DNA from: Prochlorococcus marinus str. MIT 9215
GTDB lineage: Bacteria > Cyanobacteriota > Cyanobacteriia > PCC-6307 > Cyanobiaceae
Reading direction: 5' to 3'
Assembly: GCF_000018065.1 (NCBI RefSeq)
Contig: NC_009840.1
Location: forward strand, 496,001 to 560,000
DNA: 64,000 nt
The notes under the pieces are model-generated. The model had not been told where the DNA came from. It ran no database searches and saw only the letters and a program-made list of their open reading frames with translations. Within the stretch, counting starts at the first letter, position 1; every line of letters begins with the position of its first letter. Shown piece after piece: positions 39,277 through 48,106 of the stretch. The position numbers and the translations under genes are program-made.

Positions 39277-39303
39277 TTTTTTAAAATTCTTCATTTTAAA
39301 AAA
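39277..39303 (+). terminator. Probable terminator after ilvB
   Basis: TTTTTTAAAAT (39277-39287) and ATTTTAAAAAA (39293-39303) form a perfect 11-base inverted repeat with a five-base loop, starting two bases after the ilvB stop. The stem is entirely A-T, so strength is uncertain. Confidence 0.45.
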
Positions 39304-39344
39304 TTAACTTTAAGAAAACTAAAAAAAACTAGGATATTTCTGAA

Positions 39345-39695
39345 TTGAAAAATTTATCAAAAATTTTAATTATAATCTGCTTGATTATTCTTAATCCTGT
39401 AATAGTAAACTCGGCCGAAATTCTTCAAATTAAAAGTTCAAATACCATTTTGGTGGGGGATCAAAATAGAAATTTAACTATTGGATTATTTTGTGTAGAT
39501 GTAAATGAAAATGATGAAATTGAAGCAACTAATCTACTTAAGAGTGAATTCCCAAGGGGGAGCAAAGTGAAAATAAAACCTTTTGGTTTCAAAGAGAATG
39601 TTTTGTTAGCCAAAGTTTTTAATATTAAAGGTACTAAGGAGATGACTGAATTATTGGTCGCTAAAAATCTAAGTAGTGAAATTTGTCCAAGTTAA
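39345..39695 (+). CDS. Small exported protein, degenerate SNase-like fold
   Basis: The product has 116 residues from a TTG at 39345. A clear signal peptide (residues 1-~23, ending VNSAEI) implies export. The mature part follows the beta-barrel pattern of staphylococcal-nuclease-like domains (TILVGDQNRNLTIGLFCVDV, then ATNLLKSEFPRGSKVKI), but I do not see the two catalytic Arg and the Glu in their usual places, so nuclease activity is doubtful. Assignment to the fold is tentative. It lies between ilvB and the convergent YfiH-family gene. Confidence 0.6.
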   Translation: MKNLSKILIIICLIILNPVIVNSAEILQIKSSNTILVGDQNRNLTIGLFCVDVNENDEIEATNLLKSEFPRGSKVKIKPFGFKENVLLAKVFNIKGTKEMTELLVAKNLSSEICPS

Positions 39696-39701
39696 TTATC
39701 T

Positions 39702-40484
39702 TTATGAGCAAATAAGATTCCATTGTCTCGAGATCGTTTTGCTCCTTCTCCAAGAATAAAATTCATTATGGAATTTGTAAGTGCATAAATTTGATATGTT
39801 TATATTTGTTTGAGGGATGTTCTCATTTAAAAGTTGTCTATAGGCAGATCTTTTTAGATCAAGCTGATTTAAGTTTTGATCTCTGAAGTGATTTGAATCA
39901 CTAAAAAAAAGATCATTTTTAGTTTTAGTCAGTTTGTCAGTTATGTTTTTGTTTTCGGCCTTTCTATAAAATTCTTTTAGTGTCATTTTATCAACTAGGT
40001 AATGTTCCTTTGAAATCGCTGGTCCTATTGCAACAAGTAAGTCATCTTTAAATGTCCCAAAATTATCGAAAATTTTAACCACATTTTTTATTATTTTTTT
40101 TTCTAAACCTTTTCTTCCACAATGCAAGTTTGCTATATTTCTTGTCCTTTTATCTGCAAAAAATATTGGCATACAATCCGCTGTGTAAATCCATAAGTTT
40201 TGACCGCATTTATCACCAACAAGACCATCTGCATCAGTCTTAGTTCCATTTTGTGAATGAGATCCAAATACTATCTCATTACTGTGAATTTGATTTGGAA
40301 CACAATTTATGGAATTTTCATTAAAGTGATTTCCTAATAATTGAAGAAATTTTTCAGAGCAAGACTTCGTGAAGAATGCATGTTTGAAATTATTTTGATT
40401 AAGAATAGGTGATGAATAATACTCAAATTTTTTGTTTTGAATATAAATTTCATCTTTTGAGAAATATATTTCTTTATAAGTAAT
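39702..40484 (-). CDS. YfiH/PgeF laccase-domain (multicopper polyphenol oxidase family) protein
   Basis: YfiH proteins are purine-nucleoside or cell-wall-associated amidase-like enzymes formerly called polyphenol oxidases. Family landmarks run through the whole frame: KHAFFTKSCSEK, VPNQIHSNEIVFG, DADGLVGD, YTADCMPIFFAD, IANLHCGRKGLE and the C-terminal FYSWRRSKTISRQW. The frame stays open up to a stop at 40515-40517, yet it has no ATG, GTG, TTG or CTG before the internal Met at 40172, which lies after half of the domain. An ATT at 40482-40484, eight bases after GGAG (complement of 40493-40496), gives 260 residues, a normal family length. A rare ATT start, or an upstream frameshift, is implied. 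Confidence 0.75.
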   Translation of the reverse strand: MTYKEIYFSKDEIYIQNKKFEYYSSPILNQNNFKHAFFTKSCSEKFLQLLGNHFNENSINCVPNQIHSNEIVFGSHSQNGTKTDADGLVGDKCGQNLWIYTADCMPIFFADKRTRNIANLHCGRKGLEKKIIKNVVKIFDNFGTFKDDLLVAIGPAISKEHYLVDKMTLKEFYRKAENKNITDKLTKTKNDLFFSDSNHFRDQNLNQLDLKRSAYRQLLNENIPQTNINISNLCTYKFHNEFYSWRRSKTISRQWNLICS

Positions 40485-40506
40485 AGTTCCTGCTCCAAAA
40501 CTGAAT

Positions 40507-41412
40507 TTATGAAATTAATTCAATATCTCTTAAGATCCAGAATCCTGCAAATTTTTCGATATACGGCGTTGACTGTATGGAAATAAATTGATAACCAAAA
40601 GAATTTTTTTTATTATCTAAAAACTTTGAATTCAAAATGTTTGCATCTTTTTTTGGTAAATCAGTTACCAGCCATTTATCATCTTCTGAAGCTTCAAGTA
40701 TGAGTTGATTCTCATTTACGACTAGTTTAATAGGCTCTAAACAACTAAACCATGCAGAAAGTGCCAAAGATCTATCTTTGCTAAAAAGTCTTAATCCTGG
40801 AACTAAGTAATTGTCATCTAAATCTTGCTTAATTGGGAAAATATCTCCAAATTCCATAGGCCAATTTTCTGCAGATTTTAATTCGCCAATTGATATTTCA
40901 GAGATAGTTAAAGCATCACCCCTTACGGCTTCTGGTAGAGGGGTAGGAGAATTTTCAATTTTAGAAGTAAAAGCAGGAGCTAATACACCTCTTACATAAC
41001 CTTTTTCCTTTGGATAAATCTCTTTTTCAAGAAATTCGATTCTATCTAATAAATTGTAAGTTCTCCTACTTACAATAGCCTCAATACTTACGGCCTCCAG
41101 AGACTTCTTAATGATCGATTTCATTGACGACCTCCAGAATCGAACTATAGAAGGTTTCTCCCACCCTTGTTTTTTTGCTTCACTTATTGCTTCATTTAGT
41201 GCCTTTGTGAGCCAGACTGAATTAACTTCATTAGCAGGGCACTTTTTATTCCAAAGAAAAACATCTTCTGTTTTATAACTTCTTGTAGAGCAAATAATTA
41301 ATTCCCACCTTTTTTTCCCATTTGATTCAATAATTGGTCTTGAGTAAAAGTCTAATTCCCAATCTGAAATTTTTAATTTAAGACTTGGTTTTGTTCTATT
41401 ATTGATGCTCAT
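40507..41412 (-). CDS. Tab2/Atab2-family RNA-binding protein
   Basis: The 301-residue protein begins WELDFYSRPIIESNGKKRWE, the family hallmark, and ends PYIEKFAGFWILRDIELI. In Chlamydomonas and Arabidopsis, Tab2/Atab2 binds psaB RNA and is needed for photosystem I synthesis; cyanobacterial members are assumed to have a related role. It is cytoplasmic, with no transit or signal peptide. It overlaps the S1-domain gene by four bases (ATGA), which links it to an RNA-binding and translation context. The YfiH-family gene follows closely. Confidence 0.88.
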   Translation of the reverse strand: MSINNRTKPSLKLKISDWELDFYSRPIIESNGKKRWELIICSTRSYKTEDVFLWNKKCPANEVNSVWLTKALNEAISEAKKQGWEKPSIVRFWRSSMKSIIKKSLEAVSIEAIVSRRTYNLLDRIEFLEKEIYPKEKGYVRGVLAPAFTSKIENSPTPLPEAVRGDALTISEISIGELKSAENWPMEFGDIFPIKQDLDDNYLVPGLRLFSKDRSLALSAWFSCLEPIKLVVNENQLILEASEDDKWLVTDLPKKDANILNSKFLDNKKNSFGYQFISIQSTPYIEKFAGFWILRDIELIS

Positions 41413-42611
41413 TTATCTTGTTCTTTTTTATCGAAGAGTGCTTTAGTTTTTAGTGCTCTCTCTGTGGCTTCTTGCATAACTTTTTGTTTATCAATAATTA
41501 ATTCTCCTGCAGAGTTTTCTAGGAGTGCGGTATTGAGACCAATACGACCTTTTTCGAGGTCTATTTCAGATATTAAAGCTTTTATCATTTCCCCTTCTCT
41601 AAAAACTTCTCTTAAAGAACGAATCGATCCATTTGTTAGTGAGGATTGATGAAGAAGTCCACTAGCTCCACCTAAATCTATAAAGAAGCCATATGGTTTT
41701 ACTGCTAAAACTTCTCCTTCAATTAATTGACCTAATTCTAAATTTGTAAGTTTAGAGACTAATGATGCTTTCTTTTCAGATAGAACTAATTTTCTGGATT
41801 CTGGATTTACCTCAAGAAACGCTACTTTTAGAGTCTTGCCAACAAAAGATTGATAATCTTGACCATCTTCAAGTTGGGATCTTGGGATGAATCCTCTTAA
41901 TCCATCTACATCACATGTAAGACCACCTCTGTTAAATCCATTAATTAAAACGTTAATTAATTCTCCATTTTTTGCGGAACTTGATACTTTTTCCCAACTT
42001 TGCCTGAGAATTAATGCCCGAGCGCTCACTGTTACCATCCCATCAGCGTTTTGTTCTTTGATAACCAAAACTTCCATTTCAAGGCCTATAGAAAACTTTT
42101 CTTTAAAGTTAGTGATGATACCCAAACCACATTCTTTTTTGGGCATATAACCAGGTGCTTTTCCGCCAATGTCAACATATAGTCCATCACTTTCGATTGC
42201 TATAACCTTGCCTGAAATTGTTTCTCCTGTGGCCCCAATTGGCTCATTTGCATTTAAAGCCTCCAAAAAAGCACTTTCATCAAAATCGAATTCATCAACT
42301 GTTCTTTCTAATTGGAAATCTGTGTTTTGCTCAGAAAAATTAAGGGGTCTATTTAAGTCTTGTTGGGCAATATCAAAAGCTTTTGTATTTTCAATACTGT
42401 CCTCAATTTCTTTTACTGGTCCATCTTTAATTAACTGAGGTTTTATTGAGATATTTTCTTTTTTAATTTCTTCTTGCGAATTAATTTGCTCGTTCTTTAT
42501 TTTTTGAGTATCTTTCTTGCTTATGTGAAGGACCTGAAGAGGTTTTTTAAAATCTTTTTTATTGCCCTTTGGTTGGATATTATCTTGGGCATTTTTATTA
42601 CTGACTCCCAT
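41409..42611 (-). CDS. rps1b: Ribosomal protein S1 homologue with three S1 domains
   Basis: The 400-residue protein has a polar, Lys/Glu-rich N-terminal region (residues 1-~125). Three S1 RNA-binding domains follow, marked by SGKVIAIESDGLYVDIGGKA, LINGFNRGGLTCDVDGLRGF and GEVLAVKPYGFFIDLGGASG. Cyanobacteria carry more than one S1 paralogue; the long polar N terminus points to the Rps1b-type protein, implicated in translation initiation with little Shine-Dalgarno dependence. That fits the scarcity of Shine-Dalgarno sequences in this window. The gene is coupled to the Tab2-family gene. Confidence 0.85.
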   Translation of the reverse strand: MGVSNKNAQDNIQPKGNKKDFKKPLQVLHISKKDTQKIKNEQINSQEEIKKENISIKPQLIKDGPVKEIEDSIENTKAFDIAQQDLNRPLNFSEQNTDFQLERTVDEFDFDESAFLEALNANEPIGATGETISGKVIAIESDGLYVDIGGKAPGYMPKKECGLGIITNFKEKFSIGLEMEVLVIKEQNADGMVTVSARALILRQSWEKVSSSAKNGELINVLINGFNRGGLTCDVDGLRGFIPRSQLEDGQDYQSFVGKTLKVAFLEVNPESRKLVLSEKKASLVSKLTNLELGQLIEGEVLAVKPYGFFIDLGGASGLLHQSSLTNGSIRSLREVFREGEMIKALISEIDLEKGRIGLNTALLENSAGELIIDKQKVMQEATERALKTKALFDKKEQDK

Positions 42612-42677
42612 CGTAGGTAAAATAAGAATAATTAATTATTAACATACTCTAAATGTTAGTACTCAAAATTAAAATTA

Positions 42678-43466
42678 ATGAACTTTAAACCAATACCTAA
42701 TAAATTTGAATATTTAAATTGGCAAGAAATTGAGAGTATTGCAAAATATAAAAGATCAACAGTGATTTGGCCATTTGGCGCTGTTGAGCAACATGGGCCG
42801 CATTTACCTCTTGCCACAGATAGTATTTTTGTTGATGAAATTATTAGTGAAGTTTTTAAATTATTCCCTCCCGATATTCCAATAAAAAAACTTCCAACTC
42901 AATATATTGGTTTTTCTCCAGAACATAAGGGTTTTGCCGGGACAATTTCACTTTCCTCAAATTTAATAATCTCAATGATTAAAGAAGTCGGAGGACAATT
43001 ATCTGAAATGGGTTTTAAAAGATTAATATTAATTAATGGACATGGAGGTCAAATCTCGCTACTAAATACAGCGTCAAGAGAGCTCAGAAGTTTTGCACCT
43101 AATATTGCAGTTTTCCCTTGTTTTTTATGGAGTGGTGTTGATGGAGTAAGTGAATTGTTAACAAAAACAGAGATCGAGAATGGGCTTCATGCTTCTTTAG
43201 CTGAAACAAGTTTGATGCTCGCTTTAAAACCAGAATTAGTAGGTGACGAACGCCCAAATGAGATTATTAAAGGACAGATCCCAGAAGGTTGGAGTCTAGA
43301 GGGCAACGCGCCAACTGCTTGGCTCACTGACGACTTCAGTAAATCAGGTGTTATAGGGGATAGCAGAGGGGCAAATGCGAACTTGGGGAATGATTTAAAA
43401 AATTTGTTAATTGGTCATTGGTACAAATTGATTATGAATCTTATGAAATCAGATTGGCCTAATTAG
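42678..43466 (+). CDS. Creatininase-family amidohydrolase
   Basis: This 262-residue metal-dependent amidohydrolase has the family boxes FGAVEQHGPHLPLATDS (residues ~34-50), LINGHGGQIS and GLHASLAETSLML, which supply the metal-binding Glu, His and Asp. Relatives act on creatinine, on formamides in riboflavin/F420 synthesis (ArfB), and on mycofactocin. The natural substrate in Prochlorococcus is unknown. It stands alone between the divergent S1-domain gene and the alkane module. Confidence 0.88.
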   Translation: MNFKPIPNKFEYLNWQEIESIAKYKRSTVIWPFGAVEQHGPHLPLATDSIFVDEIISEVFKLFPPDIPIKKLPTQYIGFSPEHKGFAGTISLSSNLIISMIKEVGGQLSEMGFKRLILINGHGGQISLLNTASRELRSFAPNIAVFPCFLWSGVDGVSELLTKTEIENGLHASLAETSLMLALKPELVGDERPNEIIKGQIPEGWSLEGNAPTAWLTDDFSKSGVIGDSRGANANLGNDLKNLLIGHWYKLIMNLMKSDWPN

Positions 43467-43487
43467 TTTTTGTAATGATTAATTAAT

Positions 43488-43514
43488 GAATTGGTTTAAA
43501 ATTGAAACTAATTC
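43488..43514 (+). terminator. Inverted repeat after the creatininase-family gene
   Basis: GAATTGGTTT (43488-43497) and AAACTAATTC (43505-43514) pair over ten bases with one G-U and a seven-base loop, 22 bases past the stop codon. A T-rich stretch follows after a short gap. It could end the upstream transcript or be part of the ado control region. Confidence 0.35.
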
Positions 43515-43536
43515 CTTCAAATTTTTATATTTTCAT

Positions 43537-43542
43537 TATAAT
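43537..43542 (+). promoter_or_regulatory. Perfect -10 box upstream of ado
   Basis: TATAAT at 43537-43542 predicts transcription from about 43549. A start codon at 43562 would then have almost no leader, while the ATG at 43583 would have about 34 bases, so the box also supports the shorter ADO start. No good -35 is visible. Confidence 0.45.
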
Positions 43543-43582
43543 TGTGTAAACTCATTGCATAATGAACAAAAGCTTAACTGAC

Positions 43583-44314
43583 ATGCAAACTCTAGAATCT
43601 AAAAAAGACATTCAATTAGAAGGATCAACTGATAATGATTCAGCTAATCTGCCTGATTTCACCACGGATGCTTACAAAGATGCATATAGCAGAATAAATG
43701 CAATTGTTATAGAAGGCGAACAGGAAGCTTATGACAACTATATTTCTATCGCTACTCTTTTACCTAATGATTCTGAAGAATTAACCAAACTGGCCAAAAT
43801 GGAGCTCAAACATAAAAGAGGTTTTACTGCATGTGGTAAGAATTTGGGTGTCGAAGCGGATATGCCTTTTGCTAAAGAATTCTTTTCAAAATTACATGGT
43901 AATTTCCAGATAGCATTGAAAGATGGAAACCTAACAACCTGTCTCCTCATTCAAGCCATTTTAATCGAAGCTTTCGCTATTTCTGCCTATCACGTTTACA
44001 TAAGAGTTGCTGATCCTTTTGCAAAAAAAATTACTCAAGGTGTTGTTAACGATGAGTATTTGCATTTAAATTATGGTGAAAAATGGCTTAAAGAAAATCT
44101 TCATACTTGTAAAGATGAATTAATAGCAGCTAATAAAGTAAATTTACCTTTAATAAAAAAGATGCTTGATCAAGTTGCTGAAGATGCTGCAACTTTATCC
44201 ATGGACAAAGAAGAGTTGATGGAAGAGTTTATGATTGCTTACCAAGACGCACTATTAGAAATGGGATTAGATAATAGAGAAATAGCTAGAATGGCAATGG
44301 CAGCAATCGTTTAG
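43583..44314 (+). CDS. ado: Aldehyde-deformylating oxygenase
   Basis: ADO converts fatty aldehydes to alkanes (mainly pentadecane and heptadecane in Prochlorococcus) plus formate. The ferritin-like di-iron ligands lie in IVIEGEQEAYDNY, MELKHKRGF, IEAFAISAYHVY and NDEYLHLNYG. From the ATG at 43583 the product has 243 residues and starts MQTLESKKD, the form I remember for MED4; an ATG 21 bases upstream is possible but sits too near the predicted transcription start. It is followed by aar on the same strand, the standard cyanobacterial pairing. Confidence 0.96.
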   Translation: MQTLESKKDIQLEGSTDNDSANLPDFTTDAYKDAYSRINAIVIEGEQEAYDNYISIATLLPNDSEELTKLAKMELKHKRGFTACGKNLGVEADMPFAKEFFSKLHGNFQIALKDGNLTTCLLIQAILIEAFAISAYHVYIRVADPFAKKITQGVVNDEYLHLNYGEKWLKENLHTCKDELIAANKVNLPLIKKMLDQVAEDAATLSMDKEELMEEFMIAYQDALLEMGLDNREIARMAMAAIV

Positions 44315-44366
44315 TTTTTTTAAATTTAACTACACTTTTTAATACTGAATTTTATTCCTTCATGAA

Positions 44367-44383
44367 AATAGCGCTATGCTATT
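44367..44383. promoter_or_regulatory. Hairpin/palindrome between ado and aar
   Basis: AATAGC (44367-44372) and GCTATT (44378-44383) form a six-base stem, and ATAGCGCTAT (44368-44377) is a perfect ten-base palindrome sharing the left arm. It lies 37 bases before the aar start and could be an operator or an RNA structure that sets the ado/aar ratio. Confidence 0.4.
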
Positions 44384-44419
44384 CTTCTTAAGATATATTG
44401 ACTAATAGTAAATTTTTAA

Positions 44420-45460
44420 ATGTTTGGGTTAATAGGCCACTCAACCAGTTTTGAAGATGCAAAAAGAAAAGCTTCGATGCTAGGCTTCGATCATATTGCT
44501 GATGGAGATTTAGATGTTTGGTGTACAGCGCCTCCCCAGTTGGTTGAAAATGTAGAAGTTAGGAGTGCTACTGGAATATCTATTGAAGGTTCTTATATAG
44601 ATTCATGCTTTGTTCCTGAAATGCTCTCTAGGTTTAAAACGGCAAGAAGAAAAGTATTAAATGCTATGGAACTAGCTCAGAAAAAAGGAATTAATATTAC
44701 AGCTTTAGGGGGATTTACTTCCATTATTTTTGAGAATTTTAATCTCCTTCAGCATAAACAAATCAGAAATACTTCATTAGAGTGGGAAAGATTTACTACT
44801 GGCAATACTCATACCGCCTGGGTAATTTGTAGGCAACTAGAAATAAATGCGCCTCGCATTGGGATAGACCTTAAAAAAGCAACTGTTGCTGTAATTGGTG
44901 CGACAGGAGACATAGGCAGTGCTGTCTGCAGATGGCTGACAAATAAAACTGGCATTTCTGAACTTCTTATGGTCGCAAGACAACAAGAACCACTAGCTCT
45001 ATTACAAAAAGAATTAGATGGTGGCACCATAACAACTTTAGATAAGGCATTACCTCAAGCGGATATTGTTGTATGGGTTGCAAGTATGCCTAAAACTATT
45101 GAGATTGATACTGATAACTTAAAAAAACCATGTTTAATGATTGATGGTGGATACCCTAAAAATCTTGATGAGAAATTTCAGGGCGAAAATATTCACGTTT
45201 TAAAAGGAGGTATAGTTAAGTTTTTCAACGATATTGGTTGGAATATGATGGAACTTGCAGAAATGCAAAACCCTCAGAGAGAGATGTTTGCTTGCTTTGC
45301 AGAAGCTATGATTTTAGAATTTGAAAAGTGTCATACCAACTTTAGTTGGGGAAGAAATAACATTTCTCTTGAAAAGATGGAATTTATAGGGGCAGCTTCT
45401 TTAAAACATGGTTTTTCTGCGATTGGACTTGATAAACAGCCTAAAGTATTAACTGTCTAA
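44420..45460 (+). CDS. aar: Long-chain acyl-ACP reductase
   Basis: AAR reduces acyl-ACP to fatty aldehyde with NADPH, supplying ADO. The 346-residue product starts [20 protein letters not shown] and has the Rossmann segment [19 protein letters not shown] at about residues 155-173. The conserved region [15 protein letters not shown] holds the likely thioester-forming Cys. It is 105 bases downstream of ado and three bases upstream of accA, tying alkane output to fatty-acid supply. Confidence 0.95.
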   Translation: MFGLIGHSTSFEDAKRKASMLGFDHIADGDLDVWCTAPPQLVENVEVRSATGISIEGSYIDSCFVPEMLSRFKTARRKVLNAMELAQKKGINITALGGFTSIIFENFNLLQHKQIRNTSLEWERFTTGNTHTAWVICRQLEINAPRIGIDLKKATVAVIGATGDIGSAVCRWLTNKTGISELLMVARQQEPLALLQKELDGGTITTLDKALPQADIVVWVASMPKTIEIDTDNLKKPCLMIDGGYPKNLDEKFQGENIHVLKGGIVKFFNDIGWNMMELAEMQNPQREMFACFAEAMILEFEKCHTNFSWGRNNISLEKMEFIGAASLKHGFSAIGLDKQPKVLTV

Positions 45461-45463
45461 ATT

Positions 45464-46471
45464 ATGGCTAAACGTTACCTCCTTGATTTTGAAAAGCCTC
45501 TTGTTGAACTTGAAAAACAGATAGAGCAAATTAAAGAATTAGCTAGAGATTCAGAAGTAGATGTAAGCCAGCAGCTTCTACAGCTTGAAACCTTAGCAGC
45601 AAGGAGAAGAGAAGAAATATTTAAATCTCTTACTCCTGCCCAAAAGATACAGGTAGCTAGACATCCTCAAAGGCCTAGCACTTTGGACTTTGTTCAAATG
45701 TTTTGTGATGACTGGATAGAATTACATGGAGACAGAAATGGCGGTGATGATATGGCATTAGTTGGGGGGATAGGTTCGATAAATAATAGACCAGTGTTAA
45801 TTTTGGGGCATCAGAAAGGAAGAGATACAAAAGAAAATGTAGTAAGAAACTTTGGGATGGCAAAGCCTGGAGGTTACAGAAAAGCTCTAAGATTAATGCA
45901 GCATGCTGATAGATTTTCCTTGCCAATTCTTACATTTATTGACACTCCCGGAGCTTATGCAGGTTTAACCGCTGAAGAACAGGGGCAAGGAGAAGCGATA
46001 GCAAGAAACTTAAGGGAGATGTTTGGCTTGAAAGTCCCTATAGTGGCTACTGTCATTGGAGAAGGTGGTTCAGGAGGTGCACTTGGAATAGGTGTTGCTG
46101 ATCGGTTACTAATGTTTGAGCACAGTGTTTATACAGTTGCTAGTCCAGAAGCATGTGCATCAATTTTATGGAGGGATGCTGCAAAGGCTCCAGAAGCTGC
46201 ATCAGCACTAAAAATTACAGGTAAAGATTTACTTAAATTAGGGATAATTGATGAAGTATTGCCAGAACCTTCTGGTGGAAATAATTGGGCGCCTTTAGAT
46301 GCAGGGAATACTCTTAAGGAAGCTATTGAGAAACACCTTAATGCCTTGCTTCAAATGACTAAAGATGAACTCATTGAGGAAAGATATAAAAAGTTTAGGG
46401 TCTTGGGTAAATTTATAGAAGCGAATAATATTGAAGAAATTTATAGTGAAATCCCTCAAAAAACTGAATAA
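45464..46471 (+). CDS. accA: Acetyl-CoA carboxylase, carboxyltransferase alpha subunit
   Basis: AccA with AccD transfers carboxyl from biotin to acetyl-CoA, giving malonyl-CoA for fatty acids. The 335-residue product has [59 protein letters not shown] and [20 protein letters not shown]. Length and motifs are canonical. It follows aar by three bases, and its stop is one base from the start of the SDR gene, so aar-accA-SDR is probably one transcript. Confidence 0.97.
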   Translation: MAKRYLLDFEKPLVELEKQIEQIKELARDSEVDVSQQLLQLETLAARRREEIFKSLTPAQKIQVARHPQRPSTLDFVQMFCDDWIELHGDRNGGDDMALVGGIGSINNRPVLILGHQKGRDTKENVVRNFGMAKPGGYRKALRLMQHADRFSLPILTFIDTPGAYAGLTAEEQGQGEAIARNLREMFGLKVPIVATVIGEGGSGGALGIGVADRLLMFEHSVYTVASPEACASILWRDAAKAPEAASALKITGKDLLKLGIIDEVLPEPSGGNNWAPLDAGNTLKEAIEKHLNALLQMTKDELIEERYKKFRVLGKFIEANNIEEIYSEIPQKTE

Positions 46472-46472
46472 A

Positions 46473-47180
46473 TTGAAACTAGCTTTTATAACAGGTGCTA
46501 CGAAGGGTATTGGTAAATCTACCGCAATTACTTTTGCTAATGCAGGCTGGGATTTAATTTTACTCTCAAGGAAAATCGATTTATTGGAGAAACTTAAGAG
46601 TGAACTATTACCTACTAAATCAAAAATTAACCTAGTTGAATGTGATTTGTCTAATCCTCTAGAAATTGAGAATTGTGTTAAGGGATCAATTGAGAAATAT
46701 GGGTGTCCTTCAGTCTTGATAAATAATGCTGGCTGTGCATTTAATGGGTCACTAGTTGAAATGGATCTGGGCCAATGGGAACAAACTATGCAAATAAACC
46801 TTACAAGTGTTTTCCAAATTTGTAGCTCAATTGTTCCTCAAATGAGAAAAAATGGTGGATTAATCATTAACGTCAGTAGCCATGCTTCCTATAATGCATT
46901 CCCCCAATGGGGGGCATATTGTATTTCAAAGTCTGCACTAGCGATGTTTACTAAATGCTTGAGGGAAGAAGAAAGGTCTAATTTAATCAGAGCCTGCACT
47001 ATAACTTTAGGTTCAGTAGATACTCCCCTTTGGGACTCAGAAACTATCAATGCTGATTTTGATAGAACCTCTATGCTCTCCTCAAGTGAAGTAGCAGATA
47101 CTATTCTTTATATGGCTCAAAAACCTGTATCTCAACTTATTGAAGACTTAACTTTGATGCCTTCAGGAGGGGCTTTTTAA
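46473..47180 (+). CDS. Short-chain dehydrogenase/reductase
   Basis: This 235-residue NAD(P)-dependent SDR starts at a TTG (46473) right after the accA stop, giving MKLAFITGATKGIGKSTAIT; the open frame continues upstream into accA, but those residues are not SDR-like. It has TGATKGIG, NNAG in SVLINNAGCAFNG, Ser in INVSSHASYN and the catalytic YCISK. It resembles 3-ketoacyl reductases in general form. Its place after aar-accA suggests work in fatty-acid or aldehyde/alcohol metabolism, which is inference. Confidence 0.85.
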   Translation: MKLAFITGATKGIGKSTAITFANAGWDLILLSRKIDLLEKLKSELLPTKSKINLVECDLSNPLEIENCVKGSIEKYGCPSVLINNAGCAFNGSLVEMDLGQWEQTMQINLTSVFQICSSIVPQMRKNGGLIINVSSHASYNAFPQWGAYCISKSALAMFTKCLREEERSNLIRACTITLGSVDTPLWDSETINADFDRTSMLSSSEVADTILYMAQKPVSQLIEDLTLMPSGGAF

Positions 47181-47225
47181 GTTTCTAAATTTATTCAAAA
47201 GTGATTTTTCAAGCTTTTCTTCTCT

Positions 47226-47252
47226 CTAATGAACATTAGTATGTGATATAGT
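47226..47252 (+). promoter_or_regulatory. Inverted repeat and extended -10 upstream of folE
   Basis: CTAATG (47226-47231) and CATTAG (47234-47239) make a perfect inverted repeat. Eight bases later TGA-TATAGT (47244-47252) forms an extended -10 element. The repeat would lie around -20 to -33 relative to the start, a place where a regulator would act on folE. This is prediction only. Confidence 0.35.
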
Positions 47253-47322
47253 GTATAGGCAAAATAGCACTTGAAAATATAGAGTAATTAAGTTTGCAGA
47301 TTATTTCTCTGATAACAATTCT

Positions 47323-48069
47323 ATGACATCTACATTACCCAACGATAATATTAAGAAGACTTTTGGTGAGCAAATTAGTAATAAACTTATCTCTGAAATT
47401 ATAAGAGATAGAATAAAGTTAAATAAGAAAAGATTTCATGCTAATGATAATATTTCTGATTTTATTAACCCAGGTGAATTAGAAATACTTCAAAGAGAGG
47501 TTGCTGAGAAAGTAAAAGATTTACTTAAATCACTAGTTATTGATATTGATAACGACCATAATTCCCAGGAGACTGCTGAAAGGGTTGCAAAAATGTATTT
47601 GCAAGAAGTATTTAAAGGCCGATATCATAAAAGACCTAATGTAACCGATTTTCCTAATGCAAAGAAATTAGATGAAATATATACTCTTGGCCCAATAAGC
47701 GTTCGTTCAGCTTGCTCCCATCATATGGTCCCAATTATTGGTGATTGCTGGATTGGAATCAAGCCTGGAGACAAAGTAATAGGAATTTCTAAGTTTGCAA
47801 GAGTAGCTGATTGGGTCTTTTCTAGGCCTCATATTCAGGAGGAGGCTGTAATGATACTTGCAGATGAAATAGAGAAACTTTGTGAACCAAAAGGTCTTGC
47901 AATTCTTGTTAAAGCTAAGCACTATTGTATGTGTTGGAGAGGAGTAAAAGAGCCTAATACTAGTATGATAAATTCCATAGTAAGGGGAGATTTCAGACAT
48001 GATACTAGCCTCAAACAGGAATTCTTTGAGTTAGTTAAACAGCAACCTAATGGAATGGCTTGTTATTGA
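47323..48069 (+). CDS. folE: GTP cyclohydrolase I
   Basis: FolE opens and rearranges GTP to dihydroneopterin triphosphate for folate and pterin synthesis. The 248-residue product has a ~60-residue N-terminal extension. The core then has VRSACSHHMVPIIGDCWIG (Zn-binding Cys and His pair), VIGISKFARVADW and CMCWRGVKEPNT with the third zinc ligand. It stands alone on the plus strand; phhB elsewhere in the window also acts on pterins. Confidence 0.96.
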   Translation: MTSTLPNDNIKKTFGEQISNKLISEIIRDRIKLNKKRFHANDNISDFINPGELEILQREVAEKVKDLLKSLVIDIDNDHNSQETAERVAKMYLQEVFKGRYHKRPNVTDFPNAKKLDEIYTLGPISVRSACSHHMVPIIGDCWIGIKPGDKVIGISKFARVADWVFSRPHIQEEAVMILADEIEKLCEPKGLAILVKAKHYCMCWRGVKEPNTSMINSIVRGDFRHDTSLKQEFFELVKQQPNGMACY

Positions 48070-48106
48070 AGCTTATTGAACATAAATTTCTATAGTAAGC
48101 AGCCAT

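Noticed and set aside
44809-45030. Open frames antisense to aar, priA, rbcL and others
   Set aside because: They mirror real genes on the other strand, lack family motifs and have poor codon patterns; treated as shadows.
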